In this document: one piece after another, positions 45,868 through 55,732 of the stretch | Layout of the letters: each line of letters opens with the position of its first letter | How positions within the stretch are numbered: position 1 is the first letter of the stretch | From: Planctomycetota bacterium | GTDB lineage: Bacteria; Planctomycetota; Planctomycetia; Pirellulales; JADFKK01 | Direction: 5' to 3' | DNA length: 64,000 nucleotides | Assembly (NCBI GenBank): GCA_022564995.1 | Contig: JADFKK010000003.1 | Location: 1-64,000, forward strand | Translations under genes and position numbers: made by a program | Notes under the pieces: model-generated | What the model was told of the DNA's origin: nothing | The model's input: only the letters and a program-made list of their open reading frames with translations | Database searches by the model: none

Positions 45868-47640
45868 ATGCCCCTCATCGTTCAAAAATTTGGCGGTACG
45901 AGTGTGGCCGACAGCGAGAAAATTCTCGCGGCGGCTCGCAAGGCGGTCCGCGCGCATCTGGCGGGTAATCAGGTGGTGATGGTCGTCAGCGCGATGGGCA
46001 AGAACACCGACATGCTGGTCTCCTTGGCCGCCGAAATCAGCGAAAACCCGCCGGCCCGCGAGATGGACATGCTGCTCTCGACCGGCGAGCAGGTGAGCGT
46101 GGCCCTGATGGCGATGGCGATCGTATCGCTAGGGCACAAGGCGGTCAGCCTGACTGGCGGGCAGATCGGCATCAAGACCGACAGCTCGCACACCAAGGCC
46201 CGCATTCAGTCGATTTCGTCCGAGCGGATGCAGCGGCTGCTGGACGCAGGCAACATCGTCATCGCCGCCGGCTTTCAGGGCATCGACGAAGACCTGAACA
46301 TCACCACGCTGGGCCGCGGCGGCAGCGACACCACGGCGGTCGCGTTGGCGGCGGTCCTGGGGGCCGATGCCTGCGAGATCTACACCGACGTTGACGGCGT
46401 TTACACGACCGACCCCCGCGTGTTGCCCGAGGCCCGTCGCACTTCGCAGGTGGCCTACGACGAAATGCTCGAACTGGCCAGCCTGGGCTCAGGCGTGATG
46501 CACAGCCGGTCGATCGAATTCGCCAAGAAATTTGGCGTGCCGATCCACGTTCGCAGCAGCTTCAGCGATATCCCCGGCACGATGATCGTCGATCAGCCCG
46601 AGTCGCTCAACCGCGCGGTCAGCGGCGCGGCGGTGACCAAGAACGAAGCCCGGGTCACGATCATCGGCGTATCAGATCGGCCGGGCAGCAGCATGGAAGT
46701 GTTTTCCCGCATCGCCAGTGAGAACATCACGGTCGACATGATCGTGCAGAACATCGGCGACGAGGGGCTGGCCGACATTTCGTTCACCGTGCTGAAAGAA
46801 GACTTGCCGACAACGCTGGACGCGGTGGCCGAGACCGTCGAGAAGATCGGCGCCAAGGGATTCAACTTCGACGATCGCGTGGCGAAAATTTCCGTCGTCG
46901 GCCTCGGCATGGCCCATCAAACGGGCGTGGCCCATCGCATGTTCCGCGCCCTGGCCGATGCCCGCATCAACATCCTGATGATTACCACCAGCGAGATCAA
47001 AATCTCGGTGCTGGTGACGCACGCCCAGATGCAGGAGGCGCTGCGGATCGTCCACAGCGTCTTCGAGTTGGATAGCGATCCGGCCAATGACGTGCCGACG
47101 CCAAGTCCGCCAGCCGATCGTACGCCCGACGCACTCGACGTGGTGGCCCGATTGCAAGGCATGGAAGACCTGACCATCGACGACATTTCGCTCGACGAGT
47201 CGCAAGCCCGGGTGTCGATCAACGACGTGCCGGACACGCCGGGCGTGGCGGCGCACGTGTTCGAGGAGGTGGCTGAAGCAGGAGTGATGGTCGACATGAT
47301 CGTACAGAGCTTCGGCCACGACGGCATGGCCGACATGAGTTTTACGATCCCCAAGGGCGACCTCGACCGCTGTGTCGAAGTGGCCACGCGGCTTGCCGAA
47401 GAACTGAACTGCGGCCGAGTGACCAACAGCCCGCAAATCGCCAAACTGTCGGTCTCCGGTATCGGCATGCGCAGCCACACCGACGTCGCCACCCGCATGT
47501 TCGAGGCGCTGGCCGCCGCGGGCATCAACGTCGAGATGGTCAACACGAGCGAGGTGCGGGTGAATGTGGTCGTTGACGGAGCGCAGGGCGAAGCGGCGCT
47601 GCGAGCGTTGAACGATGCGTTCGCGGACACGCTACGGTGA
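45868..47640 (+). CDS. lysC: Aspartate kinase with four ACT domains
   Basis: MPLIVQKFGGTSVADSEKI; TLGRGGSDTTAVALAAVL; YTDVDGVYTTDPR; two tandem ACT pairs (RVTIIGVSDRPG..., RVSINDVPDTPG...). Confidence 0.93.
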   Translation: MPLIVQKFGGTSVADSEKILAAARKAVRAHLAGNQVVMVVSAMGKNTDMLVSLAAEISENPPAREMDMLLSTGEQVSVALMAMAIVSLGHKAVSLTGGQIGIKTDSSHTKARIQSISSERMQRLLDAGNIVIAAGFQGIDEDLNITTLGRGGSDTTAVALAAVLGADACEIYTDVDGVYTTDPRVLPEARRTSQVAYDEMLELASLGSGVMHSRSIEFAKKFGVPIHVRSSFSDIPGTMIVDQPESLNRAVSGAAVTKNEARVTIIGVSDRPGSSMEVFSRIASENITVDMIVQNIGDEGLADISFTVLKEDLPTTLDAVAETVEKIGAKGFNFDDRVAKISVVGLGMAHQTGVAHRMFRALADARINILMITTSEIKISVLVTHAQMQEALRIVHSVFELDSDPANDVPTPSPPADRTPDALDVVARLQGMEDLTIDDISLDESQARVSINDVPDTPGVAAHVFEEVAEAGVMVDMIVQSFGHDGMADMSFTIPKGDLDRCVEVATRLAEELNCGRVTNSPQIAKLSVSGIGMRSHTDVATRMFEALAAAGINVEMVNTSEVRVNVVVDGAQGEAALRALNDAFADTLR

Positions 47641-47679
47641 ACGCGCGGTGGCCGCAATCATCGGCACATCGTCCTCGCA

Positions 47680-47755
47680 CTCCTCCGCGTACTCGTACTC
47701 GAATGCCGGCGTCGACGGTCAATAGCCAAATTTCGAGTACGAGTACGAGGAGGAG
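47680..47755. repeat. Inverted repeat, CTCGTACTCG-rich
   Basis: ctcctccgcgtactcgtactcgaa / ttcgagtacgagtacgaggaggag, 24-bp arms, 1 mismatch, between convergent genes. Confidence 0.85.
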
Positions 47756-47790
47756 TACGAGTACGAGTGATTGTCGGTGCCAACCAGGGC

Positions 47791-48195
47791 CTATTCTCCC
47801 AGCGCATCCGTCAACACCTCTTCCGCCACATAAATCGGCAGTGGCGGATCGCAGGTGACGGCCACGGCGATGGCGTCCGACGGCCGGGCGTCGATCTCGA
47901 GGAGTTCGCCTTCGTGGCGGATGCGCAGCTTGGCGAAATACGTGCGGTCGCGTAGCTCGCTGATCACCACGTCTTGCAACTCGCCGCCCATCTCTTCGAC
48001 CGTGTTGACCAACAGATCGTGCGTCAGCGGGCGGGGCGTGGGGAAATCCTTCACGCGGCGGTCGATGCTGGTGGCCTCGAAGATGCCGATCAGAATCGGA
48101 AACGTGCGGTCACCGTCCACCTCCCGCAGATAGATCACCTGCGAGTCGTTCACCTCGCTGATCACAATCCGCGATAATTCCATCTGAACCGGCAT
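47791..48195 (-). CDS. Bifunctional nuclease-family (DUF151) protein
   Basis: MELSRIVISEVNDSQVIYLREVDGDRTFPILIGIFEATSIDR...IDARPSDAIAVAV. Confidence 0.85.
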   Translation of the reverse strand: MPVQMELSRIVISEVNDSQVIYLREVDGDRTFPILIGIFEATSIDRRVKDFPTPRPLTHDLLVNTVEEMGGELQDVVISELRDRTYFAKLRIRHEGELLEIDARPSDAIAVAVTCDPPLPIYVAEEVLTDALGE

Positions 48196-48413
48196 GACGA
48201 GATCCTTTCGGCGACGAAGCGAGGGCAAAATTTGATTATACGCCGCGTCGCGTGGCGGTGGTAGTGACGGCCGGCGAGTCGGCCGTTCGTCGACCAGCTT
48301 CCGCCGAACGATTCCGGCGAGCGGCGACCGTTAGGTCGCCGGTATTGCGGCGCTCGGTCTCGGGCGTATCACTTCTTGGTGTATTACCCCCGGGCTAACG
48401 CCCGCGGCTCGCC

Positions 48414-48536
48414 TGTAGGAGGCGTCTCCGACGGCGATCCGAAATTGTAGGAGGCGACTCCCGTCGCCGAATGTAGGAGTCACCGATGGCACGCCAAGTT
48501 GCAGCGCGGATCGCCGACAGGAGTCGCCTCCTACAA
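48414..48536. repeat. Cluster of TTGTAGGAGGCGACTCCCGTCGCCGA repeats
   Basis: 48414-48437, 48445-48470 direct; 48511-48536 inverted; further copies 51609-51635 and about 21782. Confidence 0.85.
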
Positions 48537-51500
48537 TTGCTTGCGCAGCTCCACTAGCGACGCTTCGAGCGATACCAGCCGGGTCTTTAGCTCTTCCAGC
48601 GAATCGCGTTCGCGCTCGACGATTTCCGCGGGTGCTCGGCCGACGAAGCTCTCGTTCGATAGCTTCTTCTCTTTGCCGGCGATGAATCCCCGCACCTGGG
48701 TCCGTTCTTTTTCGTTCTTTTCGATCTCGGACGCCACGTCCATGTGTTCGGCCAAGTCGACAAACGCCTCGGCCGTACTTGTGGTGAAGGCGGCCGACGT
48801 CGACTCACCAGAAACCTCCGCGCCCCATTCGGTCGCTTCGGCGCCGGCCATCGAGGCGAAATACGGGGCCATCGGTTTGAGCAATGCCGCCGTCTCCTCG
48901 TCGCAGCGGACCGCGAAGTGCATCGTGGTCTTCGGTGGGATGTTCTGCCGACTGCGGATCTCGCGCAGACCCTTGAGCAGCTCCTGAAAGCGGGCGAAGC
49001 GGGCTTCAATCTCGGCGTCGTGCCAGGCCGGGTCGATCTCGGGCCAGGGCGCGATCATGACGCTGTCGGCCGCCGCCTGCGGTTCTGGCAGCCCTCGCTG
49101 TGGCGCCGCCTTGCCCAACAGATGCCAAACCTCTTCGGTGATGAACGGGATCATCGGATGCAGCAGCCGCAGCAGCGCGTCGAGTGCGTAGGCCAACACG
49201 CGCTGGGCCAGCGCCTTGGTCTCGTCGTCTTGCAGCCGGCCTTTGACCATCTCGATGTAGAAGCTGCAAAACTCGTCCCAGGCGAAATCGTACAACGTGC
49301 GGGCCGCCTCGGCGAATTTGAACGCTTCGAGCGCCTCGCTGACCTGCCGGCTGACGGTGGCCAGCCGGCTCAAAATCCAGCGATCCTCGACGAGCAATTC
49401 GTCGGCGTCGATTGCGCCCGACGTGTAACCTTCCAGATTCATCAGCGCGAACCGCGAGGCGTTCCAGAGCTTGTTGCAGAAGTTGCGACCCAACTCGAAC
49501 CGCTCGCTGACCACGGCCCCGCGAGGCAGCTTGGCGTCTTCGCTGTCAGCTTCGGCCCATTGGGTCGAGAATTCACCGCCGCACTTTTTGCAGCCGATGC
49601 GCGGCAAGACGCGGTTTTTCTTCGTCTGCGGAATCTGCGCCTGACAGTGTGGGCATTCAAACTCGACCGGTATCCGCACGTCCTGCGCCTCGGTCGTCAT
49701 GTAGGCCAGCCCGAACCGCAGCGCATCGGTGCCGAATTTTTCGATCACGTCCAGCGGGTCGACGCCGTTGCCCTTCGATTTGGACATCGTCTCGCCGTAG
49801 CCGTCGAGAATTTTCGGGTGAATGTAAACGTCGCGAAACGGCACCTCGCCGCAGTTATACAGCCCAGTCAAAACCATCCGCGCGACCCACAGCGTGATGA
49901 TGTCGCGGCTGGTAATCAGCGTGCTGGTCGGGTAGTAGTAGGCAAGCTCCGACGTTTCCTCCGGCCAGCCGAGAGTGGAGTGCGGCCACAGGGCGCTGGA
50001 GAACCAAGTGTCGAGGACGTCCGGGTCGCGCTCGATCGTGTGACCGGGGATCGCGTCATCGGTTAAGTCTTCTTCTTGGGCGCAGATGAGCCACTGATCG
50101 TGCTCTTCGTCTCTTCGCCAAGCAACATCCTTGCGCCCGGCGAAGGCTGCCTTCAGTTCATCCTCAGAGACATTCGGCGCGTACCAAATTGGAATCTGAT
50201 GTCCCCACCACAGATTTCGGCTGATGCACCAATCTCGCTTTTCGCTGAGCCAATCGTGATACCCCTTGGCGTATCGCTGCGGGGTGATCTTGACCCGACC
50301 GTCGCTGACCGCGTCCATGGCCGATTGGGCCAGCTCGTCCATCTTGACGAACCATTGATCGGCCAGATACGGCTCGATGGGCGTCTTGGAACGGTCGGAG
50401 TGGGCAATTTCGATCTCGCGGTCTTCGATCTGCTCCAACAGGCCGAGCTCTTCCAGATCGGCGACGACGTTCTTGCGGGCCTCGCTCATCGCCTGCCCCT
50501 CGTACTTGCCGGCGTGTTCGTTGAGCGTGCCGTCGGGGTTAAGAATGTTGACGTCGCCGATTTCCGGGTGACGCCTGCCGACCTCGTAATCGTTGGGGTC
50601 GTGGGCCGGCGTGATTTTGACGCAGCCGCTGCCGAGTTCCGGCTTGGCCCACTCGTCGACGATCAGCGGAATCGGCCGATCGACCAGCGGCAGCATGACC
50701 TGGCGTCCGTCGAGCGCCATGTCGCGCAGTTGTTCGAGGCCCGAGAGCATCGTCTCTCGCTGCTCGGCCAACGCGGCAATCTGCGATTCGACGTCGGCCT
50801 TGTCCTTGTCGGCCGCCGCGGCCAGCTTTTCCTGTAATTCGGTCGCAACCTTGTCAAACGCTCTGCCCGGATCGGGATGAACCGCGACGGCCGTGTCGCC
50901 GAGCATTGTTTCAGGCCGGGTCGTGGCGATCGTGACCTTCTCCGGCTCGCCCGGCTTGGGGTCGATGACCTTATAGCTGAAGTGCCAGAAATGTCCCTCG
51001 ACCGTTTCGTGAAACACCTCGTCGTCGCTGACGGCCGTTTGCAGGAAGGTGTCCCAATTGACCAGCCGCTTGCCGCGGAAAATTTTCCCGTCGGCGAACA
51101 TGCGGAAAAACGTGTGGCGGACCGCCCGGGCGCAGGTCTCGTCGAGCGTAAAGCGGAGCCGCTGCCAGTCACAGCTACAGCCCATTTGCTTGAGCTGCCC
51201 GATGATTCGCTCTTGATACGATTCCTTCCACTGCCAGATTCGTTCGACCAGCGCCTCGCGGCCCACGTCGTGGCGGGTTTTGCCCTCTTCTTCCAGCATC
51301 CGCCGCTCGACGACCGCTTGGGTGGCGATGCCGGCATGATCGGTGCCGGGCATCCACAGCGTCTCGAACCCCTGCATCCGCTTCATGCGGATCATAATGT
51401 CTTGCAGCGTGCCGTTGAGCGCGTGGCCCAGATGCAGCGCCCCGGTGACGTTCGGCGGCGGGATGACGATCGTGTACGGCTGCCGGTCGGGGTTCGGCTC

Positions 51501-51605
51501 GCTATGGAAATAGCCCTGCGATTGCCAATGGGCATACCAGCGATTTTGGGCGGCGGTGTGGTCGTATTGTTTCGGAAGCTCGCTGGGAGCAACGGTGGTG
51601 CTCAT
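48531..51605 (-). CDS. valS: Valyl-tRNA synthetase
   Basis: PPPNVTGALHLGHALNGTLQDIMIRMKRMQGFETLWMPGTDHAGIATQ; GYGETMSKSKGNGVDPLDVI; NPDGTLNEHAG. Confidence 0.95.
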   Translation of the reverse strand: MSTTVAPSELPKQYDHTAAQNRWYAHWQSQGYFHSEPNPDRQPYTIVIPPPNVTGALHLGHALNGTLQDIMIRMKRMQGFETLWMPGTDHAGIATQAVVERRMLEEEGKTRHDVGREALVERIWQWKESYQERIIGQLKQMGCSCDWQRLRFTLDETCARAVRHTFFRMFADGKIFRGKRLVNWDTFLQTAVSDDEVFHETVEGHFWHFSYKVIDPKPGEPEKVTIATTRPETMLGDTAVAVHPDPGRAFDKVATELQEKLAAAADKDKADVESQIAALAEQRETMLSGLEQLRDMALDGRQVMLPLVDRPIPLIVDEWAKPELGSGCVKITPAHDPNDYEVGRRHPEIGDVNILNPDGTLNEHAGKYEGQAMSEARKNVVADLEELGLLEQIEDREIEIAHSDRSKTPIEPYLADQWFVKMDELAQSAMDAVSDGRVKITPQRYAKGYHDWLSEKRDWCISRNLWWGHQIPIWYAPNVSEDELKAAFAGRKDVAWRRDEEHDQWLICAQEEDLTDDAIPGHTIERDPDVLDTWFSSALWPHSTLGWPEETSELAYYYPTSTLITSRDIITLWVARMVLTGLYNCGEVPFRDVYIHPKILDGYGETMSKSKGNGVDPLDVIEKFGTDALRFGLAYMTTEAQDVRIPVEFECPHCQAQIPQTKKNRVLPRIGCKKCGGEFSTQWAEADSEDAKLPRGAVVSERFELGRNFCNKLWNASRFALMNLEGYTSGAIDADELLVEDRWILSRLATVSRQVSEALEAFKFAEAARTLYDFAWDEFCSFYIEMVKGRLQDDETKALAQRVLAYALDALLRLLHPMIPFITEEVWHLLGKAAPQRGLPEPQAAADSVMIAPWPEIDPAWHDAEIEARFARFQELLKGLREIRSRQNIPPKTTMHFAVRCDEETAALLKPMAPYFASMAGAEATEWGAEVSGESTSAAFTTSTAEAFVDLAEHMDVASEIEKNEKERTQVRGFIAGKEKKLSNESFVGRAPAEIVERERDSLEELKTRLVSLEASLVELRKQL

Positions 51606-51674
51606 GGTTTGTAGGAGGCGACTCCCGTCGCCGATCGTTTAGTGATGTTGTTGAATCGAAATTCTGGAATCTCA

Positions 51675-51890
51675 GTATTTGCCCCGAAGGGGCCGCAACA
51701 TGACAGCCCAGGGCATCGCCCTGGGTTTTTGTTCGAGCTTACATTCCGGCAGCCCGGAACGGGCGAAACAGAGCGCGACTCGCCCGCCGACGTTCTGTTC
51801 CGCCCTTTCAGGGCTCGCTGGTTATCTTCCTTCTTTCCCCAGGGCGATGCCCTGGGCTGATATGTTTGGGCCCCTTCGGGGCGAACTTTC
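51675..51890. repeat. Nested palindromic element
   Basis: ccccgaaggggccgcaacatgacagcccagggcatcgccctggg / ccccagggcgatgccctgggctgatatgtttgggccccttcggggcg. Confidence 0.85.
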
Positions 51891-51899
51891 GCGGCACCG

Positions 51900-52514
51900 C
51901 TACACTTGCCACTGCTTCTCGCCGCCGACAAGAGACACTTCGACGACCGGTCGATCATCGCTGACAACCAATCGAAACGAGAGCGGAACTTGCTCGGAGC
52001 GAAGTACCAGATTGTCGTCCAATCTCGATACACCGACCGGTTCGAGTCCTCCTTCGCCCAGGCGATACAACTCAACGGCCCACGGGTCGCGGTCAATCAA
52101 GAGAAGTTCGCGGACACCGAGCGAAGCGTAGTACGGCAGCTTCTCGCGCGTGCGATCGTCCGTGCTGATCACCTCGACGAGAAAGTCGGCGGCGCCCTGC
52201 CAGTGGGTTCCGCGATTGATCGCAGCAGTGTCGTTCAAGAAAACTGCGATATCGGGAACGCGATAATCGGACTTCCAATCTTCCTCGGCGGCGCTCAGAT
52301 TAACACCCGGTCGGACTTCGCCGCTGCCCGGCCAGCCGATCACTTCCTGAAGAATGGAGCCCAGTCGCATTACGATTTGCTGGTGTTCGTCGTTCGGCAT
52401 CGGCGCCATCATGTAGATTCCCTCCCAGGATTCGTCGAAGCGGTCGGCGCCGGACACCTTGCGCTCGGCCCGCAGCCGCTCTTCGAGTGATGGATCGGTG
52501 ATTAGGGTGGCCAT
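51900..52514 (-). CDS. Uma2-family (DUF820) endonuclease
   Basis: DESWEGIYMMAPMPNDEHQQIVMRLGSILQEVI...YRVPDIAVFLND...ADFLVEVISTDDRTREKLPYYASLGVRELLLID. Confidence 0.85.
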   Translation of the reverse strand: MATLITDPSLEERLRAERKVSGADRFDESWEGIYMMAPMPNDEHQQIVMRLGSILQEVIGWPGSGEVRPGVNLSAAEEDWKSDYRVPDIAVFLNDTAAINRGTHWQGAADFLVEVISTDDRTREKLPYYASLGVRELLLIDRDPWAVELYRLGEGGLEPVGVSRLDDNLVLRSEQVPLSFRLVVSDDRPVVEVSLVGGEKQWQV

Positions 52515-52588
52515 GAGGACTCCTGCCGGAAAAGCGTGGTTTCCTGTATCGTATTATCGGGCAATTGGCTCATTCGAGCAAGCCGACG

Positions 52589-54223
52589 TTATTTTACTTC
52601 GGCCACCGCAGCGGTATGCTCTTCGACCGGCTTGGCGTGCTTGGTCCCTGCCAATTCATCTTTGTGCAGCTTGTACTCGTAGCTGTCGTTCAGCGCCAGC
52701 CAACTGGCTTCGATGATGTTCTCGCTCACGCCGACGGTGCCCCAGATGTCTTGCTCGTCGCGGCTCTCGATGATCACGCGGACCTTGGCGGCGGTGCCGG
52801 CCTGGGAGTTGATGACCCGCACTTTGTAGTCGACCAGGTGCATGTCGGAAAGGTTCGGGAAGGTGCCGCCCAGGGCCTTGCGCATGGCGGCGTCCAAGGC
52901 GTTGACGGGGCCGTCGCCCTCGGCCACTTCGTGCAACACCTCGCTGCCGCCGCCCGATTTCACGTCGAGCTTGACGGTCGCCTCGGTGAGCACTTTTCCG
53001 TCGGGGGCCGTCTCGACCTCGACGTGATATTTCATGCGGCGGAAGTGCGAAGTGAACGTGCCGGCACACTTCTTGACCAGCAGATCGAACGACGCCTCGG
53101 CCACCTCGAACTGATAGCCTTGGTTTTCTTTCTCGACGACCTCGCGGAGAATTTTGTCCATCAGCGGCTTGTCGTGTTGAATATCGTGCTTGGTCGTAAG
53201 CGCCACGATGTTCGAGCGGCCCGACAGCTCGCTGACCAGGATCCGCCGCTCGTTACCGACCTGCTGCGGATCGACGTGCTCGTAACTGGCGGTCGCGCGG
53301 GCGATGGCGTGAACGTGCATGCCGCCCTTGTGGGCAAAGGCGCTCTCGCCCACAAACGGCTGGCTGCCCCGCAAGTGCATGTTGGCGATTTCGTAAACGT
53401 ATCGCGACAGCTCGGTCAGCCGCTGCACGCTGCCCTCGACCAACGCTTCGTAACCTTGTTTCTTCAGTGACAGATTGGCAACGACCGAGATCAAGTCGGC
53501 ATTGCCGCAGCGCTCGCCGAAACCGTTGATCGTGCCCTGCACTTGCTCGGCGCCCACGTCGACGGCGGCCAGCGTGTTGGCCACCGCCAGATCGCTATCG
53601 TTGTGGCAATGAATCCCCACCGGCACGTCGAGCACCGCGATGGCCTCGCGGGTTAACTCCGCGATCTCTTCGCTCATGCTGCCGCCGTTCGTGTCGCACA
53701 GCACGACCATGCGGGCGCCGGCCCGGGCAGCGGCTTGAATCGTTTTGCGTGCGAATTCGGGATTCGACTTCCAGCCGTCGAAGAAATGCTCGGCATCGTA
53801 GATCACTTCACGGCCGGCCGCCACGATGCAGCGCACGCTATCGGCGATCATCTCGATGTTTTCTTCCAGCGAGACCCTCAGCACTTCGGTGGCGTGAAAA
53901 TCCGACGTTTTGCCGACGATGGTGACGACCGGCGCGCCCGACGCCAACAGCGCCCGCATTCCGACGTCGTCTTCGGCCTTAATGCTCTTGCGGCGGGTCA
54001 TGCCGAAGGCGCAGATTTTGGCGTGCCGCAGATCCAGCTCTTGCACCTGCTGAAAAAACTGCTCGTCCTTTTCGTTCGAGAGCGGGTAGCCGCCTTCGAT
54101 GTAGTCAAAGCCGAGGCTGTCCAATCGCTGGACGATCAGCAGCTTGTCCTGAAGTGAAAAGTTCACGCCCTCGCCCTGCGAGCCATCTCGCAAGGTCGTA
54201 TCGTAGATTTCGATCCGCCGCAT
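52589..54223 (-). CDS. cimA: Citramalate synthase (CimA type)
   Basis: [101 protein letters not shown]. Confidence 0.88.
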   Translation of the reverse strand: MRRIEIYDTTLRDGSQGEGVNFSLQDKLLIVQRLDSLGFDYIEGGYPLSNEKDEQFFQQVQELDLRHAKICAFGMTRRKSIKAEDDVGMRALLASGAPVVTIVGKTSDFHATEVLRVSLEENIEMIADSVRCIVAAGREVIYDAEHFFDGWKSNPEFARKTIQAAARAGARMVVLCDTNGGSMSEEIAELTREAIAVLDVPVGIHCHNDSDLAVANTLAAVDVGAEQVQGTINGFGERCGNADLISVVANLSLKKQGYEALVEGSVQRLTELSRYVYEIANMHLRGSQPFVGESAFAHKGGMHVHAIARATASYEHVDPQQVGNERRILVSELSGRSNIVALTTKHDIQHDKPLMDKILREVVEKENQGYQFEVAEASFDLLVKKCAGTFTSHFRRMKYHVEVETAPDGKVLTEATVKLDVKSGGGSEVLHEVAEGDGPVNALDAAMRKALGGTFPNLSDMHLVDYKVRVINSQAGTAAKVRVIIESRDEQDIWGTVGVSENIIEASWLALNDSYEYKLHKDELAGTKHAKPVEEHTAAVAEVK

Positions 54224-54243
54224 GATCGTTCTCCCAGCCAACA

Positions 54244-54276
54244 AAAAAAGCCCCGAAGCCTTGTCGGCCGCGGGGC
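54244..54276 (-). terminator. Rho-independent terminator/attenuator upstream of cimA
   Basis: Minus strand: agccccg cggccgacaaggctt cggggct then ttttttt; 7-bp outer GC stem plus inner ggcc/ggc-type pairing. Confidence 0.8.
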
Positions 54277-54308
54277 TGAAGTCGTTTCCGTCTTACCGGT
54301 CGATGCCC

Positions 54309-54401
54309 TTAAGCCCGAGCCACCACGCCAATAATCGCAATCGTGCCGCCCGAGGTGGCGCCGGCACAAGAGATCATCGAAATGGAAGACACGCTGAACA
54401 T
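54309..54401 (-). CDS. Putative leader peptide MFSVSSISMISCAGATSGGTIAIIGVVARA
   Basis: 30 codons, 5 Ile and 3 Val, ending TIAIIGVVARA-stop just before the terminator hairpin. Confidence 0.6.
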   Translation of the reverse strand: MFSVSSISMISCAGATSGGTIAIIGVVARA

Positions 54402-54447
54402 GGGACCAACCGCTGAGTTGAAAAAAGTGATAGCGTAGCACCGGTAA

Positions 54448-54476
54448 AGCATACGATCCTTGCGGGGGATTGTCAA
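54448..54476 (-). promoter_or_regulatory. Sigma70-type promoter for leader peptide and cimA
   Basis: Minus strand TTGACA (54471-54476), 17-nt spacer, TATGCT (54448-54453). Confidence 0.7.
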
Positions 54477-54635
54477 TCCTACTGCGAAACACAACATTTA
54501 CCGAATCGTCCCGACGGCGACCGGCTCGCCATGCTTCCCCCTTGCCAACAAAGGTCCAAACGCTTCAAATTCAGATACATCTGCATCGAGCCTCGGCGCG
54601 TTGTCCTAGGCATTCCCGGCCAGGAGACCCCCACG

Positions 54636-55466
54636 ATGTCGTTCATCTACTGCCTCAACACCAGCACGATTGGGCCGCAGCCGTTGATGGAAAAAATCCG
54701 CTTGGCCGGCAAGCACGGCTTCGCGGGCATCGAGCTGTGGCACGACGACGTGTTCGCTTACGTCGAGCAGGGCGGCACGGTCGCCGACGTGAACAAGGCG
54801 GTCGCCGATGAGGGCCTGATCGTCCCCTGCACGATCGCTATGAAGGGTTGGTGCGAGGCCAGCGACGATGAGTATTCGACGGTGCTGGAAGACGTGAAGC
54901 GGCGGATGAATCTGGCCGCCGAACTGGGCTCGCCCTACATCGTCGCCACGCCGGCCCACGTGCCGGTCGACTACGAGATCATCAAGCGGCGTTACAAAGA
55001 ACTGTTGGAGCTGGGCCGAGAGATCGGCGTCAAGCCAACATTCGAATACCTCGGCTTTTGCGTTTCGGTCTATCGCATCGATCAGGCGCTGGAGATTGTT
55101 ACGGCTGTCGATGACCCCGACGCCACGATTCTGTTAGACGCCTTCCACAATTACCGCGGCGGCTCGACGTTCGACGACCTCACGAAAGTTCCGCTCCACC
55201 TGATCGGCCACTATCACTTGGACGACGCCCCCGCCGATCCGCCCCGCGAGCAGCAGCGCGACCCCGACCGCGTCATGCCCGGCGACGGCATCCTCGACCT
55301 GGCCGCCGAAATCCAATGGCTCCGCGACGTCGGCTACGACAAGGATTCTGGCACGGGCGGCGGCCGCACCATCAGCCTGGAGTTGTTCAACCCAGGGCTC
55401 TGGAAAAAAGATCCTGACGAAGTGCTGGCGCTGGGGATGGAGCGGATGAAGGAATTATTGGGCTAG
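54636..55466 (+). CDS. Sugar phosphate isomerase/epimerase (TIM barrel)
   Basis: KIRLAGKHGFAGIELWHDDVFAYVEQGG...LGFCVSVYRIDQALEIV...ILLDAFHNYRGGSTFDDL. Confidence 0.83.
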   Translation: MSFIYCLNTSTIGPQPLMEKIRLAGKHGFAGIELWHDDVFAYVEQGGTVADVNKAVADEGLIVPCTIAMKGWCEASDDEYSTVLEDVKRRMNLAAELGSPYIVATPAHVPVDYEIIKRRYKELLELGREIGVKPTFEYLGFCVSVYRIDQALEIVTAVDDPDATILLDAFHNYRGGSTFDDLTKVPLHLIGHYHLDDAPADPPREQQRDPDRVMPGDGILDLAAEIQWLRDVGYDKDSGTGGGRTISLELFNPGLWKKDPDEVLALGMERMKELLG

Positions 55467-55495
55467 CGATCGCTGACCGCGCTGTCACCCATCAG

Positions 55496-55567
55496 AGGCG
55501 CCGGGCGGATTCGAACCGCCGATAACGGATTTGCAATCCGTCGCCTTAGCCACTTGGCCACGGCGCC
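55496..55567 (-). tRNA. tRNA-Cys (anticodon GCA)
   Basis: Minus strand ggcgccgtggccaagtggctaaggcgacggattgcaaatccgttatcggcggttcgaatccgcccggcgcct folds as cloverleaf; loop ttGCAaa. Confidence 0.95.
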
Positions 55568-55732
55568 TTAGTCTATTTTTACGGGGTTTTAATGTTCTCG
55601 TCGCCTTCTTGTTTTTCACGTTGACACCCGCGTTGACACCTGACACCCTATCTTCACAGTTAAGGTGACGCCCGGCGGTAGCACCCGCCGAGCGCCTGAC
55701 ACCACCTGCCCTTTGACACCGGAGGTGATGCT

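Noticed and set aside
47641-47790. Small ORFs between lysC and the nuclease gene
   Set aside because: Translations are of the GAGTAC repeat only
48414-48536. Repeated units as a CRISPR array
   Set aside because: Units vary, occur in both orientations, and spacing is irregular; no cas genes in the window
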